NCBI GenBank assembly: GCA_004369045.1 | Contig: ML213529.1 | Coordinates: 163,563 to 227,562 of the forward strand | Source of the DNA: Heliocybe sulcata | Taxonomy: Eukaryota; Basidiomycota; Agaricomycetes; Gloeophyllales; Gloeophyllaceae | Length of the DNA stretch: 64,000 bases | Reading direction: 5' to 3' | Shown here: positions 36,443 through 48,991 of the stretch, piece after piece | Layout of the letters: each line of letters starts with the position of its first letter | Numbering within the stretch: position 1 is the first letter of the stretch | Notes under the pieces: model-generated | What the model saw: only the letters and a program-made list of their open reading frames with translations | Told to the model about the DNA's origin: nothing | Database searches by the model: none | Program-made: the position numbers and the translations under genes

Positions 36443-39400
36443 TTGAGCTTTAGGTGTGTGCGTCTACTTAACGAGGCAGGAATGGCTAGAGGTGCCAGGA
36501 GGTCTGCGTCCTTTACTGCCTGAGTCACTTCGCAGATGTGCGTCTTGCAGTGCTCATTATTGACGTTTCTCATGCCTGTGTGGAATTACAATTGTGTCAG
36601 TCTGCTGTGGTGGTACGTTCGTTTCCGTTCGTCAAGCTTTTCCAAATTGTCCTGTCTCGCTCATCGATGCGCTCTTGATAGATGGATAATGTCAATTGTC
36701 AAGAGACAGCTACAGAACTTTTTAAGAGACCTATTTGTCCATGTCTATGCTGAATCTGTGGTCTCACTGAATATCCATGCTGCCAACTGTTGCCGCCCTT
36801 GCAGTGTGGCAAACGTGGCTGAGCTGCTTGTTGATGTTTGTTCCTCAGAGGAATTCCATCGGAGCTCAAATTTTCGGGTACGGGCGCTTGTCCACAACGA
36901 GCTGCTGCCTGACGCCCACAGAGCAGACGCCCAGCAACGCGCTAGTTACTCTTTCACTCGCCTGGACTGTAAACTGTGAGCGCCTAATGCGATACATGCT
37001 GCAAGCCTCGTTGTGATCCGTGCTGTCGACTCGTGTTGGAGGGTATAAAGGAGAGAGACTCAAGTAGCGCTGTCTCCCTGCAACTGGAGATGCGCGGACG
37101 TTGTCTCAACGTGGGTATGTTCCTTCGCCCTGCCAGTATTCAGTCATGCATAGTTCGCATGGATCGTTTGAGAGTGCGTCATATTATTCGTTTGCTCGCC
37201 CTGACTAACCAGTCATCTCCAGCAGTCTTCCGTAGTACAACGTCCTGACCTCGTCTTTTCCGCGACGGGTGTGCGCCTTCTACTCATGCGACTCGCTCAC
37301 ACTCTTCTCTGAGTGACTTCTGCCTACTCGGAGCTGTTGGAAGTCATCGTTCTCGCCGACCTATCCGTTGGAAGCTGGAGCATCTCTTTTTAATACGGGT
37401 ATGCTTGAGACGTGACGAATTTTGTTGGGTACCCGCCCATGCGATGGACTTCGTAGCGTTTTATCAGCGCTTTTGCCAGCAAGTTCGGTCTATCTTCGTC
37501 TCCTACTTCGGATGTCTCCTTTCTGTTGATATTCTCTGCTCCTTTTGGCTTTATAGTCATTGTATGTTGTCCGTAACATAGGTAAGCTTCTCCACTCGAT
37601 GACCGTTCTCCTCCACCACGATGCTCATGACTCCCAAGGTTTATCGATTCCGTTACGGAACCATGTGCTGCGATACTCAGATGCAGTGGAAATGAATTAT
37701 TGGGCGCTACCCTACGCCCAACGTTGCCCTCGGATACCCTTTCATTTCGGATTTTCGTCTCCTTCTGGAATGTTGATCTCCGTTCTGCGCACAAGAGCCG
37801 TCGCTCTCGAAGACCACAACGATCTATCTTCGCCCGATTCCGCTGTCCTGTCCGAAGGAGCTTCATGCACGGCTTCCATATCAATTTTAACACCAGCTAC
37901 TGCCGAGAGCCTGTTCGTGTACTGGATTCTCCAGTCGTAGACCCAATTGGTCGGTAAAGTCCAGAAGGCTTGCCGGCTCTTCTCAGCGTTGCCGTGCGTC
38001 GTTCTGACTACGCTTCCGTATTCTCGTCTATTCGCGAGTCTATGAATTCTCGAACGGCCGCTTACTTGGATACTAATACTCGCGGATTGATATAACCCTG
38101 TAGGTGAGTCCATAGCGATAGTCCCATAGGCAGGGTCCTCGATGCTGATATAACCTTATTATTGATGTTTCAGGTCAGACTACAGAACGTTCGAAATCGG
38201 TAGCTTTCGGAGCTAATGCCGTGTTTCCGCGTCAACAGTGATGAGACGTACGAAGAGTGGAAATTCGTTCTAGTGGTGCCTTCTCATATCCTCAGGTTAC
38301 CTCGCGATTTCATGATCTCCGTTCAATGCCGCAACCGGCCTATCAGATGAAATTGGGTCCGATGGTCCCGGTCTCGGGTTCGTCATGATCCCAGCTCATA
38401 CTCATTCATAGTTTACCTCAAGCAACGACTACAGGTAACGCCGCTACTTGACGTGTCGGTCTTGTAGTCAAATTTTGACGTACGACTAGTTTCCATTTTC
38501 CAGCACCCAGTCAAAGGAGGATTGGAATATGAACCGCAAAGCGAGGAGCACGCTTTTGAAGCTTATAATTTCAGGGTCCACGTGAGTAGCAATTAGACCT
38601 TGTTCAGCCACTGCTGATGCTAACAGCTCGCAGGTGAGTATACTTACGACGGCTTGATGACGGACCTTTAGGTAAGGGAGACGCTGGAGCGTGCTATCGA
38701 TGGCCCGGGCTGTCGTCCTCCGGGAAAGTCCCGCTAGCTTTCGTCTAAGTTTTCGAGAAACATTGAGTGGGTCCCCACGCATTATCACCGTCTTCTGGAC
38801 GTTTGGAGTGCACCTATCCGCTCACCGACATGTCCGTCCGCCGACGATTCGTGGAAGCGAGCCTCGTGCAGTCCATTGCATTACTTTGCCAACGTAACTC
38901 GTTGCCTCGAGGTCGATGAGATTGCCTATGACTCTCGCAGTCCCCGACGTGACGGCGACGTGTTGGGCAATTACGCAAGCACAGCTGGATCAACAAGTCG
39001 GGACTCGGCGATTTACCTCTGCCGAACGTCAGTAGGCTTGTGAACATGTGAACATTAAGGGAACAAGATGTCCTCGCGTGGAGACGTGTTCTTCCTTCCA
39101 TTCTCATCAGACCTAGGTGTGTATTCCTTATTAGACCGTGTGTGTATGTTATTCAGCTGACAAATTAAACTTTCGTCATCATTACCAGTATCCTAGCCTA
39201 TCGTTAACTTCAATACGGCGGGCGCCCGTTAACTCTTGGGAATGAAGACGCCTCTATCGAAGAGAGCGACCTGAATCCCAGAATACATAGAAGTATTTAC
39301 AAATAAACAAGATTTTCGTCGCCGAGGATAGAGGAAAGTGCGACAAGAACGATGTGAGTGTCGAGTTAATGGAAACAACAGGCAAGATAGCGTGAGGAAC

Positions 39401-39529
39401 TGATACAGTGCGGAGTATGCTCCGGAATAGTGATACAGCCAGGAAGAGACCAGTGAAAACGCCTTCAATAAATAGCGTGTATGGTGGAGGGCAGAGACGC
39501 GGGATATATGGATTTAATAGGGAGGCGCA
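36443..39529. other. 3 kb interval without a gene I can model
   Basis: Several pieces look mildly exon-like, for example HPVKGGLEYEPQSEEHAF near 38509-38565 and a hydrophobic stretch near 37500. I could not join them into one protein with a known domain. The 168-codon minus frame at 37390-37893 has no recognisable motif. A fast-evolving gene with many introns may be hidden here. Confidence 0.35.
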
Positions 39530-41147
39530 TCAATAGGCTGAAACCGCGAACGTCGAGGTATTCGTGTTGAGATGTGGGAGGTCGGGCTTCTGCTCCTGGG
39601 GTATATATTGGTCCTTGTCCGACGGGGCGTACTGCGGCGCAAAGTAAGGTGCACCGTTCATTTGCGCCGCGTTGCTAAAGCCGTTGTTGAAGTCGTAGTA
39701 GGACGGCATTTGCTGGTTGTTGTCGAACGACTGCATCGAGCTCTCGAGGGCGTACTGGTATGAGGCGTAGTTAAAGCCGCTGATTTGGGGAAGGGAATCG
39801 ACGGGCGATAAGGGCTCGCAGGGGCTAAGCGGGCCATAGGGACTCGGCTGCATCGCGGAGAAGCACTGCGGCGTGCTCGGAATGCTCGGCACGGGGGAAG
39901 CGACGGGGTTCCACGTGTCGACGAAGCTGGTGTCGATGGTCAGCGTGCCCTCGAAGGTTGTCGGGCAGGGCATGACCGGCGCCGGCTCTGGGCTGTACAG
40001 GTTCGGGTGCTGTACCTCGGGGACTTTAACGAGAGGATCGCACGGCGCATCTGGTGCTGGGGTCGTTCCGGCGAAAGAGAAGGAGCCGAAATTCTATGCG
40101 AAAGTAAGCGGGGTGTGGCGTTCAGGAAAGACAGTGACACTTACGAACGATGGATCGATGCTAGAAGTGAATGCATAGTCTGGTGAAGGAGCGTGTTGAT
40201 ATCCGTCGTAGTATGCGTCGGCCTCCGAGGTGGCGTCGGAACCCAGGGGGGAAGGCGCGTCGCTCTCGTAGTAGGTGGGCGCAGGCGAGGAGTTGCGGCT
40301 CGGGTGGATGGGCTGGGTGCTGCAGGCGCGGAGCGGTTTGGAGTCCGGACTGGAGGGAACGAGGAAGTCCGGGGCCTTGGAGTACGCTGTGTCCGGCGCA
40401 GGTGCAGAGGAGGAGCGGCGATAGGCGCGGGCGGTGAGCGGGGCCTCGAAGCGCGTGACGATCTCCGGTACGTGGTGGCGGTCGAACTCACGTACGGCGC
40501 TGTCGAGCTCCTCGCCCTTCTTGCCCTGCACCAGCAACTCTGCGATCTTCTCGCAGCGTTTGATGTCCTTTGGTCCCACCTCTCTCACTTTCCGCTTCGC
40601 CGTCGGCGCGCCCTTGGATTTCGTGTGCAGAGGTCGGAATGCGTACTCTGGGAACCTCCGCTTGTGCTCGTCCAGAGCGGCCTTGGCCTTGGCGTGCCAC
40701 ACTTGTCGCTCTTCGTGTGGCAGGTTCTGCCAGGTGAGTCCGATGATCTTCGACAACGTGCTGTGGTTCGTTTCGACGTCGGAAGAGACGTGCTGGTTCT
40801 TGATGAAGGCGGAGCGGAAGAGGATGAAGGCGTTCGGGGGACGGGGGATGTGGTTGTCTGGCTTCTTCTTCGTGTGCGTCGGGCGCGGAGAATCGCCAGA
40901 GCCGTCGGGAGCGGGGAAGAGGGTGGATTCGGGGAGGGATTCGGGAGGAGGGGACTCGTTGAAGGTGTCGGGGGTGAGGTTGGATGCGAACGCGATGGCC
41001 TGAGGGGTGGATGGCTCTACCGGTGTAGTCCAGGTGAGTTGCACACCTTCCAGGTTGGTCAGAACATGAATCTGCAGATCGAATCGGAATGGCGCGCGTA
41101 CCGTCTACACCGTTGCGCCTCGAGTGCTTGGTCCTTTCCGCAGGCAT
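39530..41147 (-). CDS. HMG-box transcription factor
   Basis: Three exons, 41147-41102, 41016-40145 and 40093-39530 (1482 nt, 493 aa), closing in phase. The HMG box spans about residues 71-141: IPRPPNAFILFRSAF, STLSKIIGLTWQNLP, VWHAKAKAALDEHKRRFPEY. It is of the sequence-specific (MATA_HMG/Sox-like) type, marked by the PRPPNAFILFR start. Downstream are basic KRKVREVG and a long Ser/Pro/Tyr/Gln-rich tail that may act in activation. Such proteins in Agaricomycetes include regulators of mating, fruiting and development; which of these applies is not visible. TATAAA lies about 100 bp upstream (41256-41251). The short first exon MPAERTKHSRRNGVD was chosen because its donor and phase fit exon 2. Confidence 0.85.
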
Positions 41148-41250
41148 GTTCGCTGGAGGGTCGGGAGAGGACAGGACGCGCTTTGGAAGAAAAGTGGAGG
41201 TACGCCGAACGTGGATATCACGAAGAGGGCCCAATGCGAGGATTACATAC

Positions 41251-41256
41251 TTTATA
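41251..41256 (-). promoter_or_regulatory. TATA box of the HMG-box gene
   Basis: TATAAA on the minus strand, within ATCTATAAAGTATG, about 105 nt before the ATG at 41147. Confidence 0.35.
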
Positions 41257-41663
41257 GATGGTTCCCGTGGTACGGGCCATCGGAACTGGGGTTCATCTAG
41301 ATACGAATTCCACTAGCGAATTTGGGTCTCGAAACTGCCCAAGATAGTGGATACAGCTCATTCTATTCCCGGCACTCGCCGCCGCGTATCTGGCCATCAA
41401 ACATGCGCTAAAATGACGGCACACGCGTCCCTCAAAGGTAGGCAAGGCCCTCGCTAGCGGCGCCAGATGCCCGGGAGGTGACACTGAGCGGCGAGTATTG
41501 CCTTTAATTCGTTTCCAGGCATTCGACGCTGTACTCCTCCCGATTCGCGCCTCCCAGCTGCAGGCGAGTGCAGAGTATTGCGGTACCCGGACTGCACGGG
41601 ATGTGGCGTAAATGCGATTTACTGCAAATATTGTCCACGTAGGTGGGGAACGTGTTTCTCTTA

Positions 41664-41864
41664 CATCAGGAAAATGCTAAATCGTCTTTTCTTCTTAGCG
41701 ACATCTTTTTCGGTCTTAATTCCGATTTTCCCAGAGAAAATAAGGCAAGTCAAGCGCTTAAACACTTAAAATAGGCCTTAAAACCTCACTAAGACGGATT
41801 TAAGACCAGCTAAGACAATAAGATAAAATAAGGCAAGTCATTTTGTGCTGACATTTTCCTGATG
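41664..41864. mobile_element. Mariner-like MITE (201 bp, TA target site)
   Basis: Perfect 13-bp terminal inverted repeats, CATCAGGAAAATG at 41664-41676 and CATTTTCCTGATG at 41852-41864, are flanked on both sides by the dinucleotide TA (41662-41663 and 41865-41866). TA duplication is the signature of Tc1/mariner elements. The interior is AT-rich, has no coding capacity, and contains a direct repeat of AAATAAGGCAAGTCA (about 41738 and 41826). Confidence 0.75.
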
Positions 41865-43641
41865 TACCCAAGGGTGTCACGTCTCTTCCTATTTCTGCAG
41901 GTGTACGTGTTTTCTTTTAGTTCCGTCTAGAGTATTAGGTAAGCGAATGGCGCGTATTTGTACCTCATGATTCGTTATCAGCAAGCCTAGATGCGGAAGC
42001 ATATGCATATGCCGACTGCCTCTTATGGGGTGCCTTGTTCAACGTAAAGTCAGTTCCGACCAACCACCATCCTCCTCGGAAAGCTACGTGAACAACGCTA
42101 TCTACACTGGTTAACGGTCTACTGACAATGCAGTATCACCGAGGTCATATGAGTACTTGGAGCGTCCGCCGCCTCCTCGTCCGGCACCAGTTATACCACG
42201 GGCGTCTACGCAGCCCTGCACGGTCAGATAAGCTAGGTCTGTGCGACACGCCCGTACTTTACGCATCAGACTGAATCAGAATGCCCGCAATGTGCACATG
42301 AATACGTTCTGGGTTTATCAAGATTCCAGAGTGGCGCAAGATCAGGCATGACGATAGGGTGGGCCCTTTGGACAACGATTTCCTCAACCAGACAAGGCCT
42401 CTTCATGACAACGCTCCCCTGACTTCGAGATCGGTGACCGAAGCCAGTAGGTCCCATCGTCCCACAGACGGGATCTGCATGATCGAGGCGGTCCCCCGAT
42501 AGACTAGCTGCCGGTCGTCATTGGCCTGGCTAACCTCCACCGCTTCGAATGCCAGCGGACGGTGCTCTCCATTGCCCGGATCCTCAAGGAGCTCACATTA
42601 GACTCTGAAACCAAGCGCTGTAGCTCCGGTGTGTATAGTCAACGAAGCTCTCCTGGTTACCCGCGACACCGTCGAACTGATTTCATAGTCTTACTTCACC
42701 TCTGAAATAGCGTTGGGGCCGTACGCAGGCATTTGTCTGCATTCGAGCGCTCCGCCGGCCGGGAGAACGGTGGTGAGATGTCATTGCCTTTGGCCCAGTC
42801 TGATTGCTACCGGACCGCCTCTAGGATATACGTATACCATTTTACACCCCTAATTTTTGCCGAATATCCCGTGCCTTTCGAGTCTGCGTGCGGCGCGTCC
42901 ACCAACGGTGAGCGAGCCATCTCTTCGCGGGGTCTAGGCTATGTGGAAATTCACGCTACAAGCGAACATTAAATCTTCTATTTACGATGGCTGGAATGCA
43001 ATGTAGGCCAATGGCGGTCGTCGCCACGTGCGAGAGCGCGCCTCGAGGCGAGTGCACCTTCCAATTCAGACCTTGCTCCGCCCGTCCCTGGCCCAGAGAG
43101 CATCGCCGCTGCCATACACCTCTGGCGAGAACCCACACCCGTTGCGCTTTTCGGTGACTGTACTTTGGTGAAGAGCTGTCAATTCTCCATCAATTCGACT
43201 AACCGTTGACCCTCCGGCACCGGCGTGACACTCGCCCATCAGACACAGCTGCAGATCGTTCATATTGCTGTAATATGAACGACACCGAAAATTCATGGAT
43301 TAATATCGCGCGCGTACCCCCTTTCCATCGCTGGGGAATTTAGTACTACGCCTGCGCAGCGTGGCGCGGATGAAAAATCTGGTAAGCCACGATGCAGGGC
43401 GATGATTGCGCAGCAAGACGGCAGAGTCCATAAGCACATGATAATCCCAAGCTACCAGGAGTCAGGACGATCCAGCCAGAGCGAAAATAGCGGTACAAAG
43501 TTAACGGCTAGCTGCCGAGAAGACGGAGTCGGACAAGACCGTATCCGAGTTCGCTCCGTGCTGTCGAGTCAAGAACAAGGCATTCCAAGCTGAGCTACTT
43601 CTCGTGTGGCGCTTCTCTTCCAGCCGTCCATATGGCGACGG

Positions 43642-43962
43642 CTAGTAAGACTTGTGTTGGAGCAAGTCTCCGAATACCAAATTGTGACAGGCTGAGACGC
43701 GGGCATCGCGTCGGACGATAACCACCGGAACCTTGGAAGACCCAAGAGACAGGTACGCGTATGCCAGCTCATCGGGAATTGCGCAGCAGTGGAATGGAGA
43801 CTTGGACTCCATAGCCACGTCGTGATTGTCGATACGACTGCTCAGGTTCACAAATGGAAGACTAAGCCTCTTCGCGGGTTTGGAGATATGCCAAAGAAGG
43901 GGTAACTCGTCGACAATGATGGGAAGCGACTGGACGCCACCGGCCGCGAGTCTCGGTATCAC
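43642..43962 (-). other. Possible coding fragment, unknown
   Basis: A 106-codon frame containing LPIIVDELPLLWHISKPAKR, IPDELAYAYLSLGSSKVPVV and VRRDARVSACHNLVFGDLL. Residue composition and alternating hydrophobics resemble a folded protein. No splice partners or family were identified. Confidence 0.2.
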
Positions 43963-44809
43963 TGTGGAGAGGTGTCCCCAGGCTGAGAAACCAAGGCTTG
44001 CCCGCTATCTAGCGCTCTAGAGTCCCTCCCTCGCAGTAGTACAGGGCGACGCCCAGACTCCCTTGCTCAGGTATCCTCGCTAACCGTACGGTTAGTCCCG
44101 CTAAGAGTCAGACGCAGATCACCCTCCCGTGGCCAGACAAGTGGACTGCATGGAAAGCAACCTGCACTCTGTCGGTCAACCCCACAGACCGAGGAAGGGC
44201 AACCGCTCAGACGCAGAAATTGCCGCCAGCATCGGTTCTCCCCGCTCCAAGAGTGAACCATTGCGCCTATGCGAAGAGCAGCCATCCAATTTCACCCGAG
44301 TAGAAGGGGAATAGTCGTCCGTCGTAATGTGGCTCGCCCGTCGCCAGTCCTAGTGGTATCCTGTGCGGACGATCCAGGAATAGTCAAGGTACGTCGCGGC
44401 GCATATTGCAGCGAGCAAATCCCCGCTGAGGAACGAGACTGGTGTTTGCATCGCCCAGATTCCTGGTTGCTTGCAAAAATCGGCGACCCTGACGAACGGA
44501 TGGCACGAGTCTGCGAAACAAACGGTCTGAAGAGACGAGTATCCCACTCCAGGTGCAACGACAGTCTCTGTCGAGCTAGAAGCACTCAGGTTCAAACTAT
44601 GCGTCGGCAAACAGAGTGCTCACCTGTCCTATTCGCCGCTAGTGCAGGGACAACTCTAAATTGCCTCCGTCAGGTTAGCCCAATAAGGCTATAGAAGCGA
44701 CGCAACCGAGGCGAGGATACGCCAAGCAGGTATAAGATGCCGTAATATTTGCTTCCGGACTGACGATGGCGATCAGTCATCGGACGCTACGCCAGGTTTT
44801 GCTATATGT

Positions 44810-45240
44810 GGGTCCCAACAGACGGCGCTAATACTCCCGCGACGCCACAAGCTTATCGTGGGTCCCCCTTGAAATGTTCGCGTCCCTCGCAGGTCTAGGT
44901 GCTAACGCCCTTCGCACTAGCCACTGGGGAAGACAACGAGCTGTGCCCAGTGTGGGTCCCATTAGCAGCCGCAACGCAACGAGCTTATTTGAGCGGCCCC
45001 TCGAAACAGATTCTATCGCGGTTATTAGCACACTCAAGCACTAGTCACTTGGACAGCACAAAGAGCTGTGCCCAACGTGGGTCCCAGAAGCTGCCACCAA
45101 TAGTCCCGCGAGCACCCTTCGGAAGCGCGTCCCTCGCAGGTACCACCAACCCCAGCACAGGTCACTGGACGCCACGACAAGACTGTTCCGGATATGGCTC
45201 CCACTAGTAGCCGCCACTAGTCCGGCACTCGCGACGCCAG
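44810..45240. repeat. Degenerate minisatellite, unit about 120 bp
   Basis: Three to four imperfect direct repeats built from the same boxes in the same order: GTGGGTCCCA, then (A/G)CAGCCGC or similar, then GCGTCCCTCGCAGGT, then CACTAGCCACTGG or CACTAGTCACTTGG, then GACAACGAGCTGTGCCCA or GCACAAAGAGCTGTGCCCA. GTGGGTCCCA-type boxes occur near 44811, 44859, 44952 and 45078. The unit does not form a long open frame. Confidence 0.6.
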
Positions 45241-47449
45241 CAGTTGTGTTTCAGTGCGTCACCCTCGATACTCCCTACGCCGACTTGACCGCTGTTAGTA
45301 TTCGGCACCTTGTTGGACGCCCTGAATCAGACTCAGATAGAAGGTAGCTTGACTAGATGAACGGGTAGCTGATGGATCGCGTTTCGAGGATTGCGGGAAG
45401 CGGGTTCTAATGGAAGGAGCCTCTATCAATCTCGGCCCAGCACGGGTTCGCAAGTAAGCTACCTCCCGCGCGATGATGTCTTGGAAGTGCAAGGTGAGTA
45501 TGTATGAGCCGCACGTATCACGTAGCGATTGAACTTTCACGTACGGTATACCTTCACGTATCAAAGACGACTCGATACCCTGCGTGTTCACAGACCAACA
45601 CATCGTTCATATGGTGGGTGGATCAACCAAGACATATGGCTGACTCTGCGCTCTCATTCTCTACGAGAGCATGGCACCCCTTGGTTCTCCATGTATCCCG
45701 TACGAACAAAGCTCTGGCAAGCATCGTAGCAGTCGGGGAAGCGTCGCCCTGACTGTTCGCCAGGATAGAGGTTTGACGATCCCGCGGTCAACCAATAACA
45801 GTGCAGAGTCGTGTGGAACGCCTGATACAGTGATCGTCGGTGGTAGCATTGATCCCGTCAACGACGAGTGAATCGCTGCGTTGACAGGAACGAGATTGAC
45901 ATGATCTGTCCGCAATCGAGGAGCATGAAGGGAAGACGATGCTGACAGTGATGAGAGACGCTATAGAGGTTGAGAGCAACGCTGAGCCAACGCCTCGAGG
46001 CCCGCCACTGCGTACTGACGCCATATCGATGGGAAAAGTCACATCTGATTGCCTCGTGTCCGCTAGGTCTCCTGACTCCTATGAGCATCCTGTGGCAGAT
46101 GGTGGGGACGGAGGGATATGCACCTGCGCATTCCAATGGAAATTATCTTTCATGTCGTTTGGCTTTACTGAAGCCACCAGTAAGTACTACAAGATTTGAT
46201 GAACTCCCTGAATTAGCTGCATTTCTGGTTCGGAGCATGCCGATCAGCGGGCCGAGCTTCCCGGCTTGCGAGAATACTTCGTTGAGGACGCATCCTCAAC
46301 GAAGCCTTCCACGTATCCTATCTCTTCGCTTTGAAGCTGGTACGTCCCAGGTTGAGGATTCTACCAAAACTTTTGCCGTGGTTGCCAGCAACATCGACTT
46401 CCCTTCTTCAGCTTGAGATCCCATGAGATACTCTTCTTTATAGAGATCTCCTATGAACAGGTACGCCCACGGTATATTGCTTATACAGAGGACTTACAGG
46501 GCACGTTCTGGATGCTCCTATGGTCTTGTCGCCAGGAATGCATAAGTATTTCGCCGCTGTGTCGGTCCCAACCTGAGTGCAAAGACAAACGATGCCAGGG
46601 CAACGACGGCAAAGAAGTGCGCATGTTCCGAGGCTGTTCCGCGCATTATAGCGAAGCAGGCATGTCCCAAATAAACCCTTCTTCTGAAAGAAGCGCAGGG
46701 AACTTGGTAAGTATCCACGGTTGGTGCAAAGCAGTCGCACAACTGTCGCTGACTTCTGCAGACATTAAGCTACTCATTGACATGCAACTACGGAGGATGA
46801 CACCTTCTGGCCGGAGTGCTTTACGTGGCGGATGGTCCTCTATATGAACGAGCTCGCGATGCCGTTTTGTGCGAAGGTGGTACGGACGGACTGAAGGATA
46901 GAAGCTCGTCATGTGTCTGCGGGAACGTTTCAGCCTTGCAAGTTCCGATACTGGAGGCCTGAAACGCAGATAAGCTCGAGATTTCTAGCGGAATCACATA
47001 GTTCTATGCAAAGGTACGCCGCGATGAAGGTCATGAGTTGTTCCGTGGTACGTTGCGTGCCGACTTTACGAGACAAGGTAAGAGCGGAGCTCTGACGGAA
47101 GTAACGCTGCAGCCAACTTAGCTTCGTATACGGTCTCAGGAGCGTCAGCAATCTGACCCCTTGGCATGTCCTGGACCATCCTCTCTGGCTGTGTGCTATG
47201 TTGGCGTTCATGACTAGGACTGGTGAATTGGAGCTGTCATGTGGTCTTCAGATTATCCAAGCAAATTCTGCTTCGACTGGGTACTCCAATGGCCTGGTTT
47301 GGATGCGAATGTCCTCTTATCGTTCCCCGGCTGCACCATTGTAGGAATGGATAGACGCTTTCCTATCTAATAATCTCTCCGAGCTCCTCTATAAGTCAAG
47401 AGCGGAGACAGGAGGCCCTCTCTGTTGTCGCTCGTTCTGAGCAGAGTTC

Positions 47450-48991
47450 ATGTCTCTCAATCAGCCAGACAGGCACTGCCAACGCTTGCCAGTTCTTATC
47501 ATTGGCTCGGGTGAATGGTTCAGTGGTTGTATTCAGGAGTCTTAAGTATATTAAAACGTCCCAGGTGTCACTGGTCTACTCATCGCCCAGGGCCTCCGTA
47601 AGGTACGCAAACCGAACCTCTGGTCATGATGTCGTGTCCGAAAACTGACCTGCGACCTTTCAGGCATCCATCCCATACATCCTCTTCGAGCGAGATGGCC
47701 CAGCAGAAGGACACGAATGGATCGAGCAGCAAACCCGAGAATGGAGCATGTCTCTCCACTGGGCTTTCCCGCACATGGCAGCGCTTCTACCAGATGACCT
47801 CTTGTGTCGATTTAAAGACGTTTTGTGTAATCCGTTTCGGGATCCGCCCGACGAAGACGAGCTGCCCCTCTTCAACGCAGAGTCAGGGGAGCTACTCACT
47901 GTGCTGCCCTTACAGCGGGTCTATCGCGTCTCGCGAGAGAAATTGAGGGCGCTGCTGCGCGAGGGAGTTAACGCTCAGGTACTTTATTTGCTTGCTACCT
48001 ACTAGCAGTACCCCTCATGTCGATGTTATACCCACCAGTACAACAAGCGTCTTATGGACGTCAATTTATCTGATGACGGAAGCCAAGTTACCGCTCGATT
48101 TCAAGACGGCACAGACGCTATTGGGTGCTCGCTCGTCGGCGCAGACGGTGCTAGGTCGACTATACGCAGGATTCTATTCGGCTCTGACGATTCCTTGCCG
48201 ACTGATATTCCGTTTGAGGGCTTTTCTGTGATCGCCAGCTATCCGGAGAAGATTGCGACGATGCTTTGCGATGTCCATCCTATGTACATGATTGGAGTGC
48301 ATCCTGATGGTTACTTTTTCTGGTTGTCTGGTGAGTATGTGTCAGTGTTGCACCGACCTTGCTGAATATTGTCTACGTAGTTCAGGACGTCCCAAACCCT
48401 GAAGACCAAAGGAGTTGGCAATTTGTGATATCCGTGACGAGGAAAATGCCTGTTCAGGGTAAAGATTATGATCAGCCATCTCGATTGGCGATCGTCAAAG
48501 AGATAGCGGCTCAATGCTCTGAACCTTTCCGAAGCGCTTTCATGAGTCTCCCTGATAGCCATCCCGTATGGCATGTCAAGCTCTCGTATTGGGCTCCGCT
48601 TCCTTGGGATAACCGCAGCGGTCGTATCACTCTCGCTGGAGACGCGGCCCATCCGATGACCTACCGTGCGTTGGCAAAGTCACGTTCTATTTATTAACCG
48701 GACCAGTAATATGTTGATGTTGTACCGTATACAGATCGTGGCCAAGGATTGAATCACGCAGTGAACGACTCCTGGACGTTCGTCGAGCGGATGAAGGAAA
48801 TCGTGCAGAGACAGAAGACTCTCGCAGAGAGTATTTCTGAATACGATGCAGAATGCCGGGAACGTGGGGGCAAGGAAGTGCTCGCCTCTCTCAGAAATAC
48901 GGAAGTGGTGCACTCATGGACTCGACTCAAAGAGTCCGACCTCTTCAATCGCGCGTTCGCCAAGGGTATGCAGCACGAGGAAAGTAAATAA
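47450..48991 (+). CDS. FAD-dependent monooxygenase
   Basis: Six exons (47450-47510, a 38-nt exon ending at about 47602, 47664-47978, 48039-48330, 48381-48665, 48735-48991), 1248 nt, 415 aa, closing in phase. The dinucleotide-binding motif is PVLIIGSGVTGLLIAQGLRK, interrupted by intron 1. It is followed by FERD, the DG motif GADGARSTIRR (about residue 180), and the FAD ribityl-binding motif GDAAHPMTYHRGQGLNHAVND (about 320-340). This is the group A flavoprotein hydroxylase fold (salicylate hydroxylase/kynurenine monooxygenase-like), which uses NAD(P)H and O2 to hydroxylate aromatic or related small molecules. The substrate is not deducible. Family members often act in secondary metabolism, but no such cluster is seen around it. 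Confidence 0.85.

Larger units (their letters stand above)
41870..47449. other. 5.6 kb gene-poor interval
   Basis: No gene could be modelled. The minus frame at 43642-43962 (DELAYAYLSLGSSKVPVVIV) looks more protein-like than its surroundings. So does a possible exon series around 45500-46850 with plausible GT-AG introns (for example 46693-46755). Neither matches a family I know. A minisatellite-like tract lies at 44810-45240. The interval may be an old gene graveyard or hold non-coding transcripts. Confidence 0.35.

Noticed and set aside
37390-37893. 167-codon minus frame
   Set aside because: No recognisable motif, no splice partners and an atypical composition. The length is possible by chance in this GC range.
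40193-41257. 354-codon open frame on the plus strand
   Set aside because: It is antisense to the HMG-box gene and is explained by GC-rich third positions. Its translation is low complexity with no domain.
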